Below, piece after piece: positions 18,001 through 26,380 of a stretch of DNA of 40,921 nt. Position numbers and translations under genes: made by a program. Location of the stretch: positions 1 to 40,921 of the forward strand of contig LUGL01000069.1 in assembly GCA_002796835.1 (NCBI GenBank). The letters are read 5' to 3'. A model generated the notes under the pieces. The model worked only from the letters and a program-made list of their open reading frames with translations. It made no database searches and was not told the DNA's origin. Numbering within the stretch: position 1 is the stretch's first letter; every line of letters starts with the position of its first letter. The DNA is from Elainella saxicola E1. Lineage in GTDB: Bacteria; Cyanobacteriota; Cyanobacteriia; Elainellales; Elainellaceae.

Positions 18001-18120
18001 TTCACCCTGATTCCGGGCATCGGCCACTGGCATTGAAAATTGTCAGTGTAGCTCTGCTCTCCATCAAAATTCCCAGTTCGATGACTTATCTCAGCAACAA
18101 TCCCCCGATTTCACCCTGAT
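18001..18120. promoter_or_regulatory. Divergent promoter region of the TPS pair with an 11-bp direct repeat
   Basis: The 208 bp between the two TPS starts (17965-18172) carry TTCACCCTGAT twice, at 18001-18011 and 18110-18120, in the same orientation. One copy lies close to each gene. It may be a shared regulator site, but two copies alone are weak evidence. Confidence 0.3.
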
Positions 18121-18172
18121 GCATCGTCAAAATGTTCAATCTCCGTTAATCACTATTTCCAGGGAAGAATCT

Positions 18173-19975
18173 ATGCAACAGGATTTCAGCGGGAGAACAA
18201 ATCGGGAAGATCAGCGCACGATCGGCTGGTTCACGGCTGCTTTATTAGTCACTCATTTTTTAGTTGCCAGTCCGATCGGCTTTGCGGCCCCAGCCCCAGC
18301 CCCAGCTCCAGAAAGTCCTGAGGCGGTTCCGCCCGCAGAAAATCCACCGACTCCGAATCCCACCCCACTCCTCAACGCCGATCCCCTGCCGCCTGCGCGC
18401 GAGTCTCCTTTCCTGCAACCTGCTCCGTTACCGAATCCCTTACCTAGCGACACCACGCCACCGATCGCTCCAGAACCGGAACCCAGTCCGATTCCCCCTG
18501 CCCCTCCAATTCCGATCCCCGTCAGCCAAATTCAGGTTGTGGGCAGCACTGTCTTTCGCGATCGCGATTTCGAACCGCTCGTTGCCCCCTATGAAGGCCG
18601 ATCGGTGACGTTAGAAGAACTGCGACAGCTTGCCGATGCCATTACCCAGCTCTATCTCGATCGAGGCTACCTCACCTCCAGAGCGGTGTTGGTCGATCAA
18701 CAAATTGCGCAGGGCATGGTTCAAATTCGGGTGATCGAAGGATCGTTAGAACGCATCGATATTGAAGGCTTGCGGCGCGTCAATCCAGATTATGTGCGCA
18801 GTCGGATTGCCTTGGGCGGTAAAACGCCTGTGAGTCAAAACCGTTTGGAAGATCAACTCCGACTCTTGCGCCTCGATCCCTTATTTGAAAATGTGGAAGC
18901 GAGTTTGCGGCCCGGTAGTGCGATCGGTCAAAGCATTCTAGTTGTTCGCATCACGGAAGCCAATGCCTGGATTGCTGGATTGGGAGCTGATAACTATTCT
19001 CCGCCTAGCGTCGGCTCAGAACGAACGACTGCTGTGGTTGGTTCCCGCAACGTGACGGGTTTGGGCGATCAGCTTCTGGCTTCCTATGCCCGATCGACCA
19101 CAGGTGGATCAAATGTATTTGATTTCTCCTATCGTCTGCCGGTCAATCCGATGAATGGCACGATAGAACTGCGGGCTGCTCCTAGTTTTTATCGAATTAC
19201 GGATTCAGAATTTGCCGATCTGGATATCACGGGCGACACGGAACTTTATGAAGTCAGCTATCGACAGCCGTTGATCCGCACCCCGCGTGAAGAGCTTGCC
19301 CTGTCGATCGGCTTTACCTATGAAGATGGCAGAACCTTGATTTCTTCGTTGCTCACTGATGCCAGCACCACCAGCATCTTTCAATTCGGCCAGGACTATG
19401 TGCGGCGCGATCCGGCTGGAGCCTGGGCTTTGCGATCGCAGTTTAACCTTGGTACCGAACTATTAGACGCCACTCAAACGGATGACTTCTCGCCGGATAG
19501 CCAGTTTTGGAGCTGGATTGGCCAGGTACAGCGGGTACAAATTTTGAGTCCGGATCAGCTCTTGATCGCCCAGCTGGATATGCAGTTCACGCCCGATCCC
19601 CTGCTGCCCGTTCAGCAATTTGTGATTGGCGGTGGTCAATCTGTGCGGGGCTATCGCCAGAATGTCCGCATCGGAGATAATGGGTTCCGACTGTCGATCG
19701 AAGACCAAATTACGATTGCGCGGCGAGAGGATGGTAGCTCCATTTTTCAAGTTGCACCCTTTGTTGATCTGGGTGCGGTTTGGAATGCCTCAGATAACCC
19801 GAATCACTTACCCGATCAAACCTTTCTGGCTGGAATTGGGCTGGGACTACTCTGGGAACCATTACCCAATCTAAATCTGCGCACTGACTTTGCCTTGCCT
19901 TTGGTCAACTTGGACGATCGGGGGGAAAATGCGCAGGATCAGGGCATTTACTTCAGTGTGAGCTGGCAATACTAG
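18173..19975 (+). CDS. TpsB/ShlB-type outer-membrane transporter
   Basis: Starting at 18173 (AGGGAAG upstream) the protein has 600 aa; the longer frame from 18119 adds a non-signal N-terminus. It has a signal peptide (FTAALLVTHFLVASPIGFAA), a long Pro-rich linker (about 30-115), a POTRA-type domain (about 118-195, VSQIQVVGSTVF... to VIEG), a second POTRA (about 196-272, LERIDIEGLRRV) and a 16-strand-type beta-barrel. The barrel carries the Omp85/TpsB signature VRGY (residues 491-494), which sits on the pore-entering loop, and ends SVSWQY with an aromatic C-terminus as in outer-membrane proteins. It should recognise the TPS domain of the divergent exoprotein and export it. The Pro-rich linker before POTRA is typical of cyanobacterial members. 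Confidence 0.92.
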   Translation: MQQDFSGRTNREDQRTIGWFTAALLVTHFLVASPIGFAAPAPAPAPESPEAVPPAENPPTPNPTPLLNADPLPPARESPFLQPAPLPNPLPSDTTPPIAPEPEPSPIPPAPPIPIPVSQIQVVGSTVFRDRDFEPLVAPYEGRSVTLEELRQLADAITQLYLDRGYLTSRAVLVDQQIAQGMVQIRVIEGSLERIDIEGLRRVNPDYVRSRIALGGKTPVSQNRLEDQLRLLRLDPLFENVEASLRPGSAIGQSILVVRITEANAWIAGLGADNYSPPSVGSERTTAVVGSRNVTGLGDQLLASYARSTTGGSNVFDFSYRLPVNPMNGTIELRAAPSFYRITDSEFADLDITGDTELYEVSYRQPLIRTPREELALSIGFTYEDGRTLISSLLTDASTTSIFQFGQDYVRRDPAGAWALRSQFNLGTELLDATQTDDFSPDSQFWSWIGQVQRVQILSPDQLLIAQLDMQFTPDPLLPVQQFVIGGGQSVRGYRQNVRIGDNGFRLSIEDQITIARREDGSSIFQVAPFVDLGAVWNASDNPNHLPDQTFLAGIGLGLLWEPLPNLNLRTDFALPLVNLDDRGENAQDQGIYFSVSWQY

Positions 19976-20072
19976 CGCGAGCTGGCAATATTAAAATTGA
20001 CAATGCACCTGAGCGAGTCCGCTAAATTACGAGGTAGGATCTGGTTAGCCACAGCTGGGTTGAGGTTAAACA

Positions 20073-21080
20073 ATGAGTGGTAGCCACATCCGACTCAATC
20101 AAGCAACCCATGAATGGGTGATTTATGCGCCGAGCCGCCGCAAACGGCCCCAAGAGCTTCAATCGGCAACCGTAGAACTCCATGATCCGACCGAGTGTAA
20201 TCACTGTCCTTTCTGTCGATCGATCCCCGATCCAGACGATCCGATTCTCCTCGAAATCCCTGGCACTAACGGCAGCCAGTGGCAAACTCGGGTCGTGCAC
20301 AACAAATATCCGGCCCTGTCTGCAGATGTGACGCCTAAGCGGGCATTCAGCGGTATTTACCTCCAGCTCCCTGGTTATGGTCACCATGAAATTGTGATCG
20401 AGCATCCCGATCACTACCAAAATCCGGCTACCATGTCGCTTCAGGATGTCAGAGCGATCGTAGAAAGCTATCGCCAGCGCTACCTGGAATTGATGAAAAT
20501 TCCGGAGAACCTGTTCATCATTATTTTCCGCAATCATGGCAAAGGGGCTGGAGCTTCCCAGCGGCATCCCCATTCCCAAATTATTGCCACGCCGATCGTG
20601 CCTCGACATTACCGTTGGCGTGAAGATGAGGCCCAGCGATATTTTGATGAATGGGATCATTGCGCCTACTGCGACATGCTGGAATTTGAAATGGGCGATC
20701 GCCATCGGGTGGTAAGTGAAAATGAGGAATTCCTGGCCTTTGTGCCCTATGCCGCAGAGGTTCCCTTTGAAATTCTGATTTTGCCGAAAACCCACAATGC
20801 AGACTTTGGCTCAATTACGCCCCATCAAATGACTGCCTTTGCCAGCATCTTGAAAGCGGTGCTCGAAAAACTCTATCTCAAACTGGGTAATCCGGACTAT
20901 AACTACGCCATTTTAACCGCAGCGCGTTACCGGATTAATCAACCCCAATTGCACTGGTACTGCCAAATTCGGCCTCGCCTGACGACAGCCGCAGGGTTTG
21001 AAATGGGATCGGGAATTAGCATTAATCCATCCCTGCCAGAAGTAGATGCCGCATTTCTCAATGGCCTGTCAGGCGAGTAA
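20073..21080 (+). CDS. galT: Galactose-1-phosphate uridylyltransferase (GalT)
   Basis: The 335-aa protein belongs to the HIT-superfamily GalT family. The active-site motif His165-Pro-His167-Ser-Gln169 (RHPHSQ) supplies the nucleophilic histidine that carries UMP. CPFC near residue 47 and CAYC near 200 look like zinc-binding pairs. GalT exchanges uridylyl between UDP-glucose and galactose-1-phosphate in the Leloir pathway; some relatives act on other sugar or nucleoside phosphates, so substrate identity is likely rather than certain. GAGG lies about 10 nt before the ATG. No galK or galE is adjacent. Confidence 0.9.
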   Translation: MSGSHIRLNQATHEWVIYAPSRRKRPQELQSATVELHDPTECNHCPFCRSIPDPDDPILLEIPGTNGSQWQTRVVHNKYPALSADVTPKRAFSGIYLQLPGYGHHEIVIEHPDHYQNPATMSLQDVRAIVESYRQRYLELMKIPENLFIIIFRNHGKGAGASQRHPHSQIIATPIVPRHYRWREDEAQRYFDEWDHCAYCDMLEFEMGDRHRVVSENEEFLAFVPYAAEVPFEILILPKTHNADFGSITPHQMTAFASILKAVLEKLYLKLGNPDYNYAILTAARYRINQPQLHWYCQIRPRLTTAAGFEMGSGISINPSLPEVDAAFLNGLSGE

Positions 21081-21546
21081 GGTGTCCTAGATCCTTAACT
21101 ACCTCCTTAATTTTCCTCAACTTCTAGGCATCGTGCTGCCGGGAATTTGCACGTACAGTTAAAGACATCGAGGGAAAACAAAAGCCAAGCTTAAGTCAAT
21201 CCCTCAACCCAAGTTTGAAGTATCTGGTAAACCATCCTGCGGCAGATTCATTTCTGCACCAGTGACTGGACCTCCTACCGATCGATTTGCTCCCAAGGCA
21301 GCCCAGATTGGGTCGTTTGTCTTGCTGATTTTCTCGTGTGTATTCACCCCTGACCAGGAGAGAACGATGAAATTGTCACCGATCAGTCATCTGCCCTTTC
21401 TCAATGCGCCATCTTCTCCCATCTGCGGCTCCCTGAAATTGCTGCGGGCACCTCCCGATCGATCGCAACTTATTGACTGGATTCGCTAAAAACATCAGCT
21501 TTGCTAAAAACATCAACATTACCGGGGAAACGGAAGGATATATATC
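21081..21546. other. Intergenic region upstream of the first RTX gene
   Basis: This 466-bp region holds no well-supported gene. It contains a possible 40-aa ORF (21367-21489), a direct repeat GCTAAAAACATCA at 21485-21497 and 21503-21515 (18 bp apart, just before the RTX gene), and the SD GGAAGGAT upstream of 21547. Confidence 0.5.
21367..21489 (+). CDS. Possible 40-aa leader ORF
   Basis: An ATG preceded by AGGAGAG opens a 40-codon ORF (MKLSPISHLPFL...) that ends 57 bp before the RTX gene. I recognise no family. The good SD and position make a leader peptide possible, but so short an ORF may be chance. Confidence 0.25.
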   Translation: MKLSPISHLPFLNAPSSPICGSLKLLRAPPDRSQLIDWIR

Positions 21547-23241
21547 ATGGCTATCATCAACGGTGACAACGGAAATAACACCTTAATCGGTACAGATGGT
21601 GATGATCAAATCAATGGTTTTGGAGGTAACGATCTAATTGATGGTCGCTTTGGATTTGACCTCATGGATGGAGGAGATGGCAACGACACCACAACCTATG
21701 CATTCTACTTTGGTGGTATTAATGCGAATTTGCAAACAGGAGTAGTTAGCTTTCCGGGTAACTCGCCGGGAACAGATACCTTATTGAATATCGAGAATGT
21801 GATCGGCAGTGGTGGTAATGATGTGATCACAGGCGATGGATTTGATAACAATCTATTTGGCGGTGCAGGCGACGACCTCCTGGATGGCAGCTTTGGCTTT
21901 GACTACCTGGATGGTGGCGATGGCAATGACACTGCAACTTATGCATTCTACTCTGGCGGCATCAATGCCAATCTGCAAACAGGGGTGGTCAGCTTTCCGG
22001 GGAATGGGACTTTAACAGATACCTTAGTGAATATCGAGAATGTGATTGGTAGTAACGGCAATGATGTAATTACAGGTGATGGATTTGACAACAATCTGTT
22101 TGGCGGTGCAGGCGACGACCTTCTGGATGGTAGCTTTGGTTTTGATTACCTGGATGGAGGAGATGGTAACGACACTGCAACCTATGCATTCTACTTTGGC
22201 GGCATTAATGCCAATCTGCAAACGGGCGTGGTCAGCTTTCCGGGTACTGGGGATCGAACAGATACCTTGGTGAATATCGAGAATGTGATTGGCAGCAATG
22301 GTAACGACACTATCATTGGTGATGGCTTTGATAACAATCTGTTTGGCGGCGCAGGTGATGATCTCCTGGATGGTAGCTTTGGCTTCGATTACCTGGATGG
22401 TGGCGACGGCAATGATACTGTTACTTACAGTTTCTACTTTGGCGGCATTAATGCGAATTTGCAAACGGGTGTGGTGAGCTTTCCGGGTACTGGGGATCGA
22501 ACAGATTCCCTAGTGAATATCGAAAATCTGATCGGCAGTGGTGGCAATGATATCATTACCGGCACTCCAAATGGCAATACCCTCGAAGGTGGCCAAGGAA
22601 ATGACACAATCGATGGCAAAGCCGGAAATGATATATTAATCGGCGGATCGGGCGACGATGTTTATACGGTCAGTGATGCAGGAGATCAAGTCAGAGAAAT
22701 TCTCAATGAAGGTGTAGATACCATTGCAGCTTCTCTCAGCTTCACATTGCCGAATAATGTAGAACGTCTCGCACTGCTCGGAACAGCAAATATCAACGCG
22801 ACTGGTAATGCGATCGACAACGTCCTGCTTGGCAACACAGGAGCCAATGTACTCACTGGTGGAGCGGGTAATGATATTTTGATCGGCAATGCTGGACGGG
22901 ATGCCTTGAAAGGTGGCACGGGAGCCGATCGATTCACCTTCGTGAGTCCTCAAGATGGAATCGATCGCATTGCCGGTTTCTCCAGACCCCAAGGTGATAA
23001 AGTCGTCTTCCTCAGCAGTGGCTTTGGTAATTTGCCTGCTGGTGCTGTTCCTGCCGACCAATTTGTCGCAGGCACAAGAGCTAAGGATAGCAACGATCGC
23101 TTTATCTATGATGTAACAACCAGTTCTCTGTTCTATGATGCCGACGGTAGAGGTGGGGTTGGACAGGTGAAAATTGCCACATTTGACAATCAACCGACTC
23201 TAGCAGCAACGGATTTACTGATTGTGACAGCTGCCTTCTAA
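21547..23241 (+). CDS. RTX-type calcium-binding protein with 81-aa tandem repeats
   Basis: The 564-aa protein begins INGDNGNNTLIGTDGDDQI and is rich in GGxGxDxL nonapeptides that fold into calcium-binding beta-rolls. Its core is four repeats of exactly 81 aa (starting at bases 21670, 21913, 22156 and 22399), each with NDTATYAFY, GGINANLQTGVVSFPG and NIENVIGS. More RTX motifs follow (about 345-465). The C-terminal domain has DRFIYDVTTSSLFYDADG and ends LLIVTAAF, a tail common to cyanobacterial RTX proteins. There is no Sec signal peptide, consistent with type I secretion through a C-terminal signal, but no transporter genes are nearby. Likely a surface or extracellular protein. A good terminator follows. 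Confidence 0.88.
   Translation: MAIINGDNGNNTLIGTDGDDQINGFGGNDLIDGRFGFDLMDGGDGNDTTTYAFYFGGINANLQTGVVSFPGNSPGTDTLLNIENVIGSGGNDVITGDGFDNNLFGGAGDDLLDGSFGFDYLDGGDGNDTATYAFYSGGINANLQTGVVSFPGNGTLTDTLVNIENVIGSNGNDVITGDGFDNNLFGGAGDDLLDGSFGFDYLDGGDGNDTATYAFYFGGINANLQTGVVSFPGTGDRTDTLVNIENVIGSNGNDTIIGDGFDNNLFGGAGDDLLDGSFGFDYLDGGDGNDTVTYSFYFGGINANLQTGVVSFPGTGDRTDSLVNIENLIGSGGNDIITGTPNGNTLEGGQGNDTIDGKAGNDILIGGSGDDVYTVSDAGDQVREILNEGVDTIAASLSFTLPNNVERLALLGTANINATGNAIDNVLLGNTGANVLTGGAGNDILIGNAGRDALKGGTGADRFTFVSPQDGIDRIAGFSRPQGDKVVFLSSGFGNLPAGAVPADQFVAGTRAKDSNDRFIYDVTTSSLFYDADGRGGVGQVKIATFDNQPTLAATDLLIVTAAF
21670..22641 (+). repeat. Four tandem 243-bp coding repeats
   Basis: Units begin at 21670, 21913, 22156 and 22399 with an exact 243-bp spacing and no indels through the array, the fourth diverging near its end. 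Close DNA similarity indicates recent duplication or gene conversion. Confidence 0.9.
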
Positions 23242-23281
23242 CCTGTGTTATTCGCAAAAATGTTCTCCTGAATCCAAACCC

Positions 23282-23308
23282 AGAGGATCATCAAAGGATC
23301 CTCTATTT
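23282..23308 (+). terminator. Intrinsic terminator after the first RTX gene
   Basis: AGAGGATC (23282-23289) pairs perfectly with GATCCTCT (23297-23304) around a 7-nt loop and is followed by a T-rich tract. It lies 41 bp past the RTX stop. Confidence 0.75.
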
Positions 23309-23358
23309 CTTTTAGCACTAGACAATTATGGATGGAAAGAAGTTGCCATTTTTCCACG

Positions 23359-24003
23359 TTACGCTGCTCTGGCATGGGGCGGCAGCAAAATATGGCGGGA
23401 TGGATCGACGATTAGCCAGCCTTCTTCTTGTAGTTGGCTCAGCAATCTAGTCACTGTGACGCGCGTTGTGCCGATCGCATTGGCAAGCTGTTGATGCGTC
23501 AAACGAACCCCTAATCGAGTACCGCTCGGATGGGGCTGTCCCACTTCCTGTTTCAGCAGCAATAATAAATGCCGTAACCGATCTTCAACCCGACGATAGC
23601 CCACCATGGCTAACACCGCTTCGGTTTGTTGTAACCGACGGGTCAAGTGACGAAATAAACTTTGCGCTAACACAGGCGACTGCTCAATCTCGGCCATGGT
23701 CAGGCGCATCAGATCCACATCGGTTAAGGCAGAGGCTTGATAGGGACGAATGAACGCCAACGGTAAACCGAACGGCATCGAAGGACAGGCTAGGCCCAAC
23801 AGAGCCTCATCACCGCTGTCATACAGAGTGCCCAGCTGCACCACGCCCCGACAGACTACCCAAACCTCGTCCGGCAACATACGGATTACCTGACCACTCT
23901 TATAAGCTTGCAGCGTTCGACCTCTGTAAAGCTCCTCTAACAGTTGGCGTAGCTCAGGCTTAGAGTCTGCTTCCAGGATCGAAGAATGTAGCATGACGGT
24001 CAC
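23359..24003 (-). CDS. Crp/Fnr-family transcription regulator with NtcA-like DNA-binding helix
   Basis: The 214-aa protein has an N-terminal cyclic-nucleotide-binding-like beta-roll (about residues 25-115), a long dimerisation helix (about 118-148, SLFRHLTRRLQQTEAVLAM) and a C-terminal winged helix-turn-helix (about 160-205). The recognition segment AIGTTRVTVTRLL closely resembles NtcA, so the DNA site may resemble its GTA...TAC dyad. The ligand-binding roll is divergent from cAMP-binding Crp and lacks a clear phosphate-binding RExA motif, so the effector is unknown. It is not NtcA itself by overall sequence. The gene is downstream of trpE on the same strand, 102 bp away, with repeated GGTAA/TTACC words in the gap that may be its own operator. 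Confidence 0.88.
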   Translation of the reverse strand: MTVMLHSSILEADSKPELRQLLEELYRGRTLQAYKSGQVIRMLPDEVWVVCRGVVQLGTLYDSGDEALLGLACPSMPFGLPLAFIRPYQASALTDVDLMRLTMAEIEQSPVLAQSLFRHLTRRLQQTEAVLAMVGYRRVEDRLRHLLLLLKQEVGQPHPSGTRLGVRLTHQQLANAIGTTRVTVTRLLSQLQEEGWLIVDPSRHILLPPHARAA

Positions 24004-24049
24004 ACTGGTAATGTCTGACCTTCAGCATAGGAGGCCCATCTAAAGGAGA

Positions 24050-24076
24050 GGTAATCAAATCTTTACCAATCGGTAA
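24050..24076. promoter_or_regulatory. Candidate operator: overlapping GGTAA/TTACC dyads upstream of the Crp/Fnr gene
   Basis: GGTAA (24050-24054), TTACC (24063-24067) and GGTAA (24072-24076) form two overlapping inverted repeats, GGTAA-N8-TTACC and TTACC-N4-GGTAA. Another GGTAA is at 24007. They lie 47-73 bp upstream of the regulator start. On the minus strand a TTTAGAT sequence adjoins, which could be a -10 element. Confidence 0.4.
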
Positions 24077-24105
24077 TTAAAAGATTCAGATTTGGTTAAG
24101 GTTTG

Positions 24106-25641
24106 TTACTGCAAACAGCGGATCGCTTCCAGCATGCCTCTGGCCTTGTTGAGCGTTTCCTCATATTCCCGCTCTGGCTGAGAGTCTGCCACTAGACCTG
24201 CTCCGGCCTGCACCGCTACCAGATGCCCCCCTTCAGGTTGGCTACGAACGACCATGGTTCGAATGGCGATCGCGCTATTCAACTGCCCTTCGAAGTCGTA
24301 ATAGCCATAGACGCCGGAATAGACGCCCCGCCGACAGGGTTCCAAAGCGTGAATGATTTCCATGGCGCGAATTTTGGGCGCGCCGCTGACTGTGCCTGCG
24401 GGAAAACAGGCTTTCATTAGATCCCAGGCGGTTTTGTTGGCAGCTAACTCACCCACGACATTGCTGACGATGTGCATGACGTGCGAATAGCGCTCGATCA
24501 CCATCAACTCATCCACCTGCACGGTACCGCTAGCACAAACCCGTCCCAAGTCATTGCGGCCCAAATCCACCAGCATCACATGTTCAGCAATTTCTTTCGG
24601 GTCTTGCAGCAAATCTTCCGCATAGGCCAGATCTTCTTTGACGGTTTTGCCACGCGGTCGCGTTCCGGCGATCGGTCGCAGCACGGCACTCAACGGAGCC
24701 TGCGGATCGGCAGCTCGCTCGGCCTTCACCATCACCTCTGGACTGGAGCCAATAATTTGCCAATCGCGGAAGTGAAAATAGGCCATGTAGGGCGAAGGGT
24801 TGATTAACCTCAGCGATCGATACAGGGCAAATGGATCGCCCTGATATTCCGTCTCTAGCCGCTGCGAAATCACAACCTGGAAGATGTCGCCTGCTTTAAT
24901 GTGTGCCTTGGCTCGTTCAACTCGATCGCAAAATTCTGCCTGGGTAAAGTTGCTGCGATATTGCAACTCTGCGTTCGTGGTTCGCGCTTCCTTAGGCGTC
25001 CACTCCAACAAGGTATCTTTGCCAGTCAGCGGCAATTGCAGCTTTTCCACCATCTGCTGCACTTTGGCGGAAGCTTGCTGATAGGCTTGCGCTAAATCGA
25101 CGTTCGGATCGCGTAAATCGGCATAGGCGATCGCCCAAATTTTGCGCTTCACCTGATCGAAGATCATCAACTGATCGATCTGCATCCACAAGCCATCCGG
25201 TAAATCCTGCGGCCCAGGCTGGTAAATTGGCACGCGCGGCTCAATCCAATGGATCAGCTCATACCCCCAAAAGCCAAACAAGCCACCAATGCCGGGAGGA
25301 AGCTGCGGTAATTTGACCGGCTGGAATGGTTCTAAACAGGCGGCTAAAGTGCGAAATGGATCGCCCTCAAACACCTGTTCTGTACCGTCCCGATAGGTTT
25401 GAATCGTCCGATCGCCACGGGCTTCGAGCACCCAAAGCGGATCGCAGCCTAGAAAGCTGTATCGCCCAATCGTTTCGCCCCCTTCGATCGACTCCAGCAA
25501 AAAACTGTAGGGTTGACCTGCACAAACTTTGTACCACGCAGAGACTGGCGTATCGAGGTCAGCAACCCATTCCTGATAAACCGGAACAAAGTTTCCCTGA
25601 CGGGCCAACTGCGAAAACTGCTCAAAGTCTGGAAAAATCAT
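24106..25641 (-). CDS. trpE: Anthranilate synthase component I
   Basis: The 511-aa protein is a full-length TrpE. The N-terminal tryptophan feedback-site motif LLES is at residues 48-51. The C-terminal chorismate-binding domain carries IAGTRPRGKT, DLGRNDLGRVC, HIVSNVVGEL, FPAGTVSGAPK and GVYSGVYGYYDF. With a glutamine amidotransferase partner (TrpG, not in the window) it converts chorismate to anthranilate, the first step of tryptophan synthesis. No other trp gene is adjacent, as is usual in cyanobacteria. The segments that separate TrpE from PabB (LLES plus the overall length) favour TrpE. The promoter-proximal region has a 14-bp direct repeat. Confidence 0.95.
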   Translation of the reverse strand: MIFPDFEQFSQLARQGNFVPVYQEWVADLDTPVSAWYKVCAGQPYSFLLESIEGGETIGRYSFLGCDPLWVLEARGDRTIQTYRDGTEQVFEGDPFRTLAACLEPFQPVKLPQLPPGIGGLFGFWGYELIHWIEPRVPIYQPGPQDLPDGLWMQIDQLMIFDQVKRKIWAIAYADLRDPNVDLAQAYQQASAKVQQMVEKLQLPLTGKDTLLEWTPKEARTTNAELQYRSNFTQAEFCDRVERAKAHIKAGDIFQVVISQRLETEYQGDPFALYRSLRLINPSPYMAYFHFRDWQIIGSSPEVMVKAERAADPQAPLSAVLRPIAGTRPRGKTVKEDLAYAEDLLQDPKEIAEHVMLVDLGRNDLGRVCASGTVQVDELMVIERYSHVMHIVSNVVGELAANKTAWDLMKACFPAGTVSGAPKIRAMEIIHALEPCRRGVYSGVYGYYDFEGQLNSAIAIRTMVVRSQPEGGHLVAVQAGAGLVADSQPEREYEETLNKARGMLEAIRCLQ

Positions 25642-26111
25642 GGCTGGGACTCAACATGCTTCAGCGTGCATCCTAGTGTATCACTGGCAATTGTTTATCA
25701 CTGGCAATTACCCTCATCAGTTCACCTGAAAGCAGGATGCAATTAAATTCTGAAAATCAAAAAATAAAACATGTAAACTCTGAAATTTCGTCCTACACTG
25801 ACTAGGGATGCAGTACTACTGAATTTTACGGATTGGTCGATCGCGGCCTCTCTTCCTGTGAGGTAAAAATACTGTGGAGCTGTTTCGCCCTTCAGTTTAA
25901 GCTCAATCCAGTTAGAGTTCATGGCAGGTGAAATTGACTAAAAACCAATTAGCCTGAAACCACCCAGACCATTCCCCGGAAACGGTGCGATCGCAACTGG
26001 ATCTGTTATGTAGTCCAAAGATGTAGTCTAACTGCCTCCTCTGAAAAGCACTAACGCGCCTTGGGAAACCTCTTCACTAGCCCTCCGTACTAAACGGGAG
26101 AAACGAATTTC
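25642..26111. other. Divergent intergenic region between trpE and the 78-aa gene
   Basis: This 470-bp region carries a perfect 14-bp direct repeat, TATCACTGGCAATT (25679-25692 and 25696-25709), 38-68 bp upstream of trpE. The rest is AT-rich to mixed with a HIP1-like GCGATCGC near 25990. I see no gene, tRNA or recognisable riboswitch. GGGAG lies upstream of the 26112 start. Confidence 0.5.
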
Positions 26112-26348
26112 ATGAAAGATTTTGTTCTAGATGCACCGAATGCCAACCGCTACACCTACTTTGTGGCTTACTACGGTAAGGATTTTCAAAAGCAAACTGC
26201 GGTTCTGCACATCAAACATAACTTTGACGACACCATTCAATCGCTGCATATCCAGATTCGGCAACGGATCAATGAAGTTCTAGGCCAAGAAACCCCCTCT
26301 TGCTATCACATCTTGGCTTTGGCTGCACCGGAAGCAGTGCCCGTCTAA
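26112..26348 (+). CDS. Small protein of unknown function (78 aa)
   Basis: The 78-aa product contains YTYFVAYYGKDFQKQTAVLH and a helix IQSLHIQIRQRINEVLG, suggesting a small soluble alpha/beta protein without signal peptide or membrane segment. I do not recognise a family. Reality is supported by an SD-like GGGAG upstream, ordinary codon use and a textbook intrinsic terminator 33 bp after the stop. It is divergent from trpE across a 470-bp region and stands alone as a transcription unit. Confidence 0.7.
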   Translation: MKDFVLDAPNANRYTYFVAYYGKDFQKQTAVLHIKHNFDDTIQSLHIQIRQRINEVLGQETPSCYHILALAAPEAVPV

Positions 26349-26380
26349 ATCTATTCGGTTTGAGAGAATTCGACAATCGG

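Noticed and set aside
20022-20795. A 257-codon minus-strand ORF opposite galT
   Set aside because: galT has full-length family motifs on the + strand; the opposite frame is of ordinary antisense type and has no known domain.
21670-22641. Regular spaced repeats considered as a CRISPR-like array
   Set aside because: The 243-bp units are in-frame protein repeats with RTX motifs, with no short repeat/spacer pattern and no cas genes.
22024-23193. Minus-strand ORFs of 146 and 185 codons in the RTX region
   Set aside because: They are antisense frames of the RTX repeats; composition is explained by the repeat codons.
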